Of a stretch of 36,420 nt of DNA, positions 32,744 to 36,420 are shown in pieces. The notes beneath the pieces were generated by a model. It made no database searches and was not told the DNA's origin. It was given only the letters and a program-made list of their open reading frames with translations. This stretch comes from an uncultured Bacteroidia bacterium (GTDB lineage: Bacteria; Bacteroidota; Bacteroidia; Bacteroidales; UBA932). A program made the position numbers and the translations under genes. Every line of letters starts with the position of its first letter. Positions within the stretch are counted from its first letter, which is position 1. The stretch spans positions 1 to 36,420 of the forward strand of contig CADAXR010000022.1 in the NCBI GenBank assembly GCA_902791945.1. The letters are read 5' to 3'.

Positions 32744-33967
32744 ATGGAAGACATTGAAAAAAATCTTGACCTTCTTTTCAGGGAGGCGTTCGCAGACGCG
32801 ACGGAGGAAGTTTCTCCGGCGGTCTGGGCGGGCGTATCCCGCGGGTTGGCCAAGGCTTCCGCACCGAAAGCTGTCTTTCCGGTGTGGCTGAGGTGGGCGG
32901 GCCTCTCGCTGGCCGCTGCCGCCGCAGTAGCGCTCGGTGTCTTCCTCTTCACACGCTCCGGCAATTCTAACTTACCTATATATAACAATGATGGTCAGGT
33001 TGTCGCCGATGTTCCGGCGCCCGTGACCGTCACGGATGCGGAAGTTGTTGCTCCCCGGCCCGGGGAGCAACCTTCCCGCTCCGCGAACCTACTCGCCTCC
33101 GCAGTCATTCCGGGCGCAGCCGAGGAATCTTCCTCTCCTGTCATTCCGAGCGCAGCCGAGGAATCTACCTCCCCTTTCATTCCGAGTGCAGCCGAGGATT
33201 CTTCCTCTCCTGTCATTTCGAGTGAAGTCGAGGAATCTACCTCCCCTGTCGTTCCGAGTGCAGCCGAGGAGTTCAACTCCGCCGCGGCGGAGACCGCGTT
33301 CTTCCGCGACGAACCCGTCCGGAAGAATACCGGCGTGTCGCTCCTTGCGGGAGCGAACCTCGGCGGAAATGTCGGGTCCCGCAGCGCCGCTCCGGCGAGG
33401 ATGGGGACCTCCGGTTCCGGTTCCGGCATCCCTCAGCAGGGGATGTACGGCCTCGACGAGTTCAAGTACGGACTTCCGATCAGTGCGACGCTCGGAGTCA
33501 AGTGGCAGTTCCACCCGAGGTGGGCTGTCGGTACCGGCGTTTCCTTCACGATGCTCCCTTCAAGCTGCAGCGGCACCTATGTCAACGGAGCGGGAGAAGA
33601 AATCTATTCGGATCATATTAACCACTTCCAGACATACGTCGGTGTGCCCCTCAACTTCTATTTCACGATAGTGGAATCGAAAGCCGTCGGGTTCTACACC
33701 TTCGCCGGCGCCGCGGTTGAGCGCAGTATCATCAACCGCTACACATTCCACAAGGACGGCGAACGCATCCGCTACAACGAACCGGTCAAGGGAGTACAGC
33801 CGTCGGTAGGTCTCGGTATAGGCGTGGACTTCCGTTTCACGAAGTTCCTCTCCCTCTACATAGACCCTTCCGCCCGCTACTACTTCGACTGCAAGCAGCC
33901 TCAGTCCATCAGGACGGCCCAGCCTTTCTCGCTGTCGCTTGACGCCGGTCTCAGGTTTGGATTTTAA
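32744..33967 (+). CDS. Anti-sigma-like membrane protein fused to an outer-membrane beta-barrel domain
   Basis: This 407-residue protein starts at ATG 32744, 2 bases after the sigma gene. Residues 1-47 are a cytoplasmic segment (DLLFREAFADATEEVSPAVW) like those of small anti-sigma factors. Residues about 48-70 form one membrane helix (WLRWAGLSLAAAAAVALG). A long linker follows, with five 12-residue repeats at residues 121-180 (consensus SSSPVIPSAAEE). The C-terminal 200 residues resemble PorT-like outer-membrane beta-barrels: SLLAGANLGGNVG, PISATLGVKWQFHPRWAVGTGVSFT, LNFYFT, GIGVDFRFTKFLSLYIDPSARYYF and a final FGF. This suggests one polypeptide that spans from the sigma factor to the outer membrane. 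The functional reading is inference. Confidence 0.8.
   Translation: MEDIEKNLDLLFREAFADATEEVSPAVWAGVSRGLAKASAPKAVFPVWLRWAGLSLAAAAAVALGVFLFTRSGNSNLPIYNNDGQVVADVPAPVTVTDAEVVAPRPGEQPSRSANLLASAVIPGAAEESSSPVIPSAAEESTSPFIPSAAEDSSSPVISSEVEESTSPVVPSAAEEFNSAAAETAFFRDEPVRKNTGVSLLAGANLGGNVGSRSAAPARMGTSGSGSGIPQQGMYGLDEFKYGLPISATLGVKWQFHPRWAVGTGVSFTMLPSSCSGTYVNGAGEEIYSDHINHFQTYVGVPLNFYFTIVESKAVGFYTFAGAAVERSIINRYTFHKDGERIRYNEPVKGVQPSVGLGIGVDFRFTKFLSLYIDPSARYYFDCKQPQSIRTAQPFSLSLDAGLRFGF
33104..33283 (+). repeat. Five tandem 36-bp repeats within the anti-sigma/barrel gene
   Basis: Units begin at 33104, 33140, 33176, 33212 and 33248, with core GTCATTCCGAGCGCAGCCGA. Units 1 and 3 end TCTTCCTCTCCT, units 2 and 4 end TCTACCTCCCCT, giving a higher 72-bp period. 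All are in frame and encode a Ser/Pro/Glu-rich linker. The core resembles a dispersed intergenic repeat I recall from several bacterial phyla. Confidence 0.85.
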
Positions 33968-34009
33968 AAAACACTGAAAGTCTATAAAAAACAAAAAAAT
34001 CTCGACTAC

Positions 34010-34042
34010 CCCCGCCCGTGAATTGTTTCCGGCGGGGTTTTT
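34010..34042 (+). terminator. Intrinsic terminator after the suf-ispE-sigma cluster
   Basis: CCCCGCC (34010-34016) pairs with GGCGGGG (34031-34037) around a 14-base loop and is followed by TTTTT. It lies 43 bases after the anti-sigma/barrel gene and closes the transcription unit. A near-match promoter box TATATTCG at 34049-34056 follows for the next gene. Confidence 0.75.
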
Positions 34043-34076
34043 CGTTTATATATTCGCGGAAAAACCTTAGTGGGGT

Positions 34077-35306
34077 ATGAAAGGAAAAACTCTCATCGCC
34101 GCGGCGGTTCTGCCGCTTTTTCTGCTTCCTGGAGGGTGCGAACCCTTCCGTGACCTCGGCCTCGAAGGGAGGCCGCGCGCCGCTGTCAACACCCCGGTCA
34201 GGATAGTCGACATCGAGCCTGAGCCGGAGGGGACGGCGACGTATCTGACCGTTTTCGAGTACCCGGCCGGCTACGACTACATCCGCGACACGCTCCACGG
34301 CGCGGGCGCGAAAGTCTCTCTTTACCGCGACGGGGAGAAGATGTTCACCGTGCCTGCCGACGGCCTCGTTCCCGACGAGTGCAGTGTCGTCGCAGGGCGG
34401 CTGTTTTCGGTTCTGCGATCCGGTGGCAGGACGCTTGTCCTGCGCGACGGCGAGTTTCTTTTCGGCTTTGACGGCGAGGAGTCGGTGGAGGGCCTGCTTT
34501 ACGACGGCGAGTCGGTGCTGACCCTCGGAAGGCGTCTTTCCGGAGGCGGATTGTGCTTCAGGAGAGACGGGGAAGTACTGTTTTACGCCGGAAAGGGCCT
34601 CCCTGTGGGGCCGGCCGACGGAGACGGCGTCCTGCGCTTTGATGACGGCGACAGCGTGTTCTTCTACGGAGAACCAGTCGTGTCGGTGGGTGAGAGCCGG
34701 TATCTCTACTACATGGTGCAGAACGGAGAAGCGACTCAGCTGGGGCTTCCGGACGGGGTGTCCATGGTCTTCGACGCGGCCTGCTCCGGTGGCGACGTAT
34801 ATGTCGTCGCGACCGTTTCGGGTAGTCCGGTCATCTTCCACGAGGGAAGGTCCGACAGGCTTCTCGGGGTGACCGGCAACATCAGGGCATCCGGTCTTCG
34901 CCTGTTCTTCAGGGATTCGAAGCCGTATGTGACGGGCATGGTAAATATATCCGGCGTCAATTACCGTATGGTGTGGGATTCATCGGGGAGGCAGGTGTTC
35001 AGGATCAATGCTCCGGAGGTCAACTGGATTTATCCTTCGGATTCGGGCTATTACTTCGTTGAAAGAAGAGGGGAGGATGTAAGATGCCTTTATGGACAGA
35101 ACGTTATGTTCAGCATCCTCGGCCGTTTCTGGAGCAGCAGGTGCGCCGTCGCGTACGGAGGGGATATGTATGTCGCCGTCGTCGCCCCAGAGGGCGGCAC
35201 AAGCTCCGTCTATCGCTCCGACGGGACGGAGGTGCTGAAAGTGAATGGGGTGATTACCCAGATGTGCCGGTCCGCACTAATCCTCCCAGATGAGGACCCT
35301 GGATGA
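34077..35306 (+). CDS. Hypothetical lipoprotein, probable beta-propeller
   Basis: This 409-residue protein has a signal peptide with lipobox Cys21 (LLPGGC-EPF). No family is recognised. The body is made of short repeated beta-hairpins with Asp-Gly turns (YRDGEKMFTV, LRDGEFLFGF, RRDGEVLFYAG, YRSDGTEVLKV), spaced about 40 residues apart, which suggests a propeller of six or seven blades. It probably has its own promoter after the terminator at 34010-34042. Its last nine residues are encoded over the 3' end of tsaE on the opposite strand. Function is unknown. Confidence 0.75.
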   Translation: MKGKTLIAAAVLPLFLLPGGCEPFRDLGLEGRPRAAVNTPVRIVDIEPEPEGTATYLTVFEYPAGYDYIRDTLHGAGAKVSLYRDGEKMFTVPADGLVPDECSVVAGRLFSVLRSGGRTLVLRDGEFLFGFDGEESVEGLLYDGESVLTLGRRLSGGGLCFRRDGEVLFYAGKGLPVGPADGDGVLRFDDGDSVFFYGEPVVSVGESRYLYYMVQNGEATQLGLPDGVSMVFDAACSGGDVYVVATVSGSPVIFHEGRSDRLLGVTGNIRASGLRLFFRDSKPYVTGMVNISGVNYRMVWDSSGRQVFRINAPEVNWIYPSDSGYYFVERRGEDVRCLYGQNVMFSILGRFWSSRCAVAYGGDMYVAVVAPEGGTSSVYRSDGTEVLKVNGVITQMCRSALILPDEDPG

Positions 35307-35702
35307 GTCGGGCCTGACTTCAATGGAGACCTTCAGGGCATCCTCGGGGATGATGGGCTCGATGTTCTCCGGCCACTCCGCGATGCAGAGGGCGCCGCTG
35401 TCGATGTAATCGTAGAAGCCTAGGTCAAGGGCCTCCTCTACCCTTTTTATCCTGTAGAAGTCGAAATGAAAGATGCTTTCGCCTTCCGGGGTCAGGTATT
35501 CGTTGACTATCGCGAAGGTGGGGGAGCTGATCTCCTTGGGATTAACTCCCTTTGCCCTGCAGAGGGCGGATGTGAAGGTCGTCTTGCCGGCTCCCATCGG
35601 GGCGTAGAGGGCGATAAAGTTCCTGCCGGCGGTCTCCTCGAGGAAGCGCGCCGCGGCGGAATCTATTTCGTCAAGGTTGGCGATAGTAATGCTGTGTTTC
35701 AT
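35277..35702 (-). CDS. tsaE: tRNA threonylcarbamoyladenosine biosynthesis ATPase TsaE
   Basis: This 141-residue protein has the P loop [10 protein letters not shown] (near 34-43), [20 protein letters not shown] and CIAEWPENI, all TsaE marks. TsaE is the ATPase that supports the TsaB-TsaD complex in making the t6A modification next to the anticodon of tRNAs that read ANN codons. The start at 35702 (MKHSIT) fits the family and lies about 15 bases after a predicted transcription start. The 3' end overlaps the convergent lipoprotein gene by 30 bases. Confidence 0.95.
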   Translation of the reverse strand: MKHSITIANLDEIDSAAARFLEETAGRNFIALYAPMGAGKTTFTSALCRAKGVNPKEISSPTFAIVNEYLTPEGESIFHFDFYRIKRVEEALDLGFYDYIDSGALCIAEWPENIEPIIPEDALKVSIEVRPDSSRVLIWED

Positions 35703-35723
35703 CGTGCACTCGTCTTTCGGGTG

Positions 35724-35731
35724 CAAAAATA
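35724..35731 (-). promoter_or_regulatory. -7 promoter box for tsaE
   Basis: TATTTTTG on the minus strand matches TAnnTTTG exactly, 21 bases before the tsaE start codon, predicting a transcription start near 35717. It lies in the 38-base gap between tsaE and the divergent comM. Confidence 0.6.
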
Positions 35732-35740
35732 CTAAAAAAG

Positions 35741-36420
35741 ATGCTTGTTTACGTTCATTCCGCAAAATGTGTCGGCATAGACTCGTAGGCCTTGCGGACG
35801 CGGCCGTGAAGGAGAGCCTGCTCCGCACGGTAACGGCCCTGCAGTCTAAGGGATTCAGGATTCCCGGTAAGAAAATCATAATCAACCTTGCCCCGGCGGA
35901 CCTCCACAAGAGCGGCAGCGGCTACGACCTCCCTATAGCCCTCGGCATTGTAGCCGCTTCCGGCCAGAGGGAGCTCCCGGGGATAGGGGAGTTCCTGATA
36001 ATGGGCGAGTTGGGCCTGGACGGCAGCATACGCTATGTCCCCGGGAGTCTCCCGGTGGTGGAGCTTTCGGCCTCTCTGAGATATAGGGGCTGCATCCTGC
36101 CGGAAAGGGCCGCCCTCGAGGCTGTGGAGTCGTCAGACGTTGAGATATACGGCGTCAGGGACCTTGAGGATGTGTTCCGAATCGTCTCCGGCGGGGAGCT
36201 GTGCGACGATCTTCTTGCCGTCAACTCGCCGCTCTACAGGGAGATGACCTCCGGCACGCTGGCATCTCCCTATGACGACTACCCGGACTTTGCCGACATC
36301 ATCGGCCAGGAGGGTGCCAAGCGCGGCGTCGAAATCGCGGCCGCAGGTGGCCACAATGTAATTATGGTCGGCCCTCCGGGCAGCGGGAAGAGTTCGCTGG
36401 CGAAGGCGATGGCGGGGATT
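35741..36420 (+). pseudogene. comM: ComM/YifB-type Mg-chelatase-like ATPase, broken by an out-of-frame deletion and cut by the window end
   Basis: ATG at 35741 opens a typical ComM N-terminus ([14 protein letters not shown]) but the frame meets TAG at 35786-35788. From 35782 another frame is open to the window end and encodes the continuation [60 protein letters not shown], and at the edge [11 protein letters not shown] and the Walker [10 protein letters not shown]. About 17-20 residues (the TVEV-containing strand between GID and LVGL) are missing, about 52-60 bases, not a multiple of three. ComM is a hexameric helicase that aids branch migration of incoming DNA in natural transformation. The rest of the gene lies beyond the window. 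Confidence 0.82.

Noticed and set aside
33104..33283. CRISPR array
   Set aside because: The 36-bp period looked tempting, but units are contiguous with no variable spacers, lie in frame inside a gene, and no cas gene is present.

Overview
The window looks like a chromosomal segment of a GC-rich member of the Bacteroidota, most likely order Bacteroidales. The signs are SusC/SusD proteins with a FecR/ECF sigma pair, GlsA/GlsB glycine-lipid enzymes, many lipoproteins with SCNKD- or GC-type lipoboxes, promoters of the Bacteroidota form TAnnTTTG, and few Shine-Dalgarno sequences. Genus cannot be fixed from the sequence alone.

Layout. 1-3929 (+): end of a sigma-54 activator, lptE, a TPR-like protein, secG, and a ClpB without the N-terminal domain. 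A bidirectional terminator separates these from 3945-5880 (-), the glycine-lipid genes glsA-glsB. 5919-6974 (-) holds two tandem related lipoproteins. 7208-20868 (-) is one long gene cluster read in the order fecR, susC (with STN domain), susD, PKD-propeller lipoprotein, glycerophosphodiester phosphodiesterase lipoprotein, propeller lipoprotein, a 44-residue peptide, a second propeller lipoprotein, and finally the ECF sigma factor. 20869-21253 is non-coding and full of small inverted repeats. 21288-21361 is a CAT-anticodon tRNA. 21425-24715 (-) is the str operon rpsL-rpsG-fusA-rpsJ, in which rpsG is broken. 24846-33967 (+) carries a prolyl oligopeptidase, then a tightly packed run aroC-sufB-pnuC-sufC-sufD-ispE-ECF sigma-anti-sigma/beta-barrel. 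34077-35306 (+) is a lipoprotein that overlaps tail to tail with tsaE (-). The window closes in a broken, partial comM (+).

How the genes work together. The 7.2-20.9 kb cluster is a Sus-like outer-membrane uptake locus. SusC has the extra STN domain that signals to a FecR anti-sigma factor, and the cognate sigma factor appears to be the last gene of the same cluster. There is no glycoside hydrolase or peptidase. The only recognisable enzyme is a glycerophosphodiester phosphodiesterase, so the substrate may be a glycerophosphodiester-type compound (inference). Three surface-type lipoproteins share one beta-propeller but carry different N-terminal domains (PKD or fimbrillin-like). A tiny acidic-tailed peptide gene sits between two of them. 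This cluster is the best candidate for an undescribed system.

Two universally conserved genes (rpsG and comM) each show an out-of-frame internal deletion of roughly 50-65 bases near the 5' end. Similar lesions in two such genes make an assembly or sequencing artefact likely, and this should be settled before any biology is inferred.
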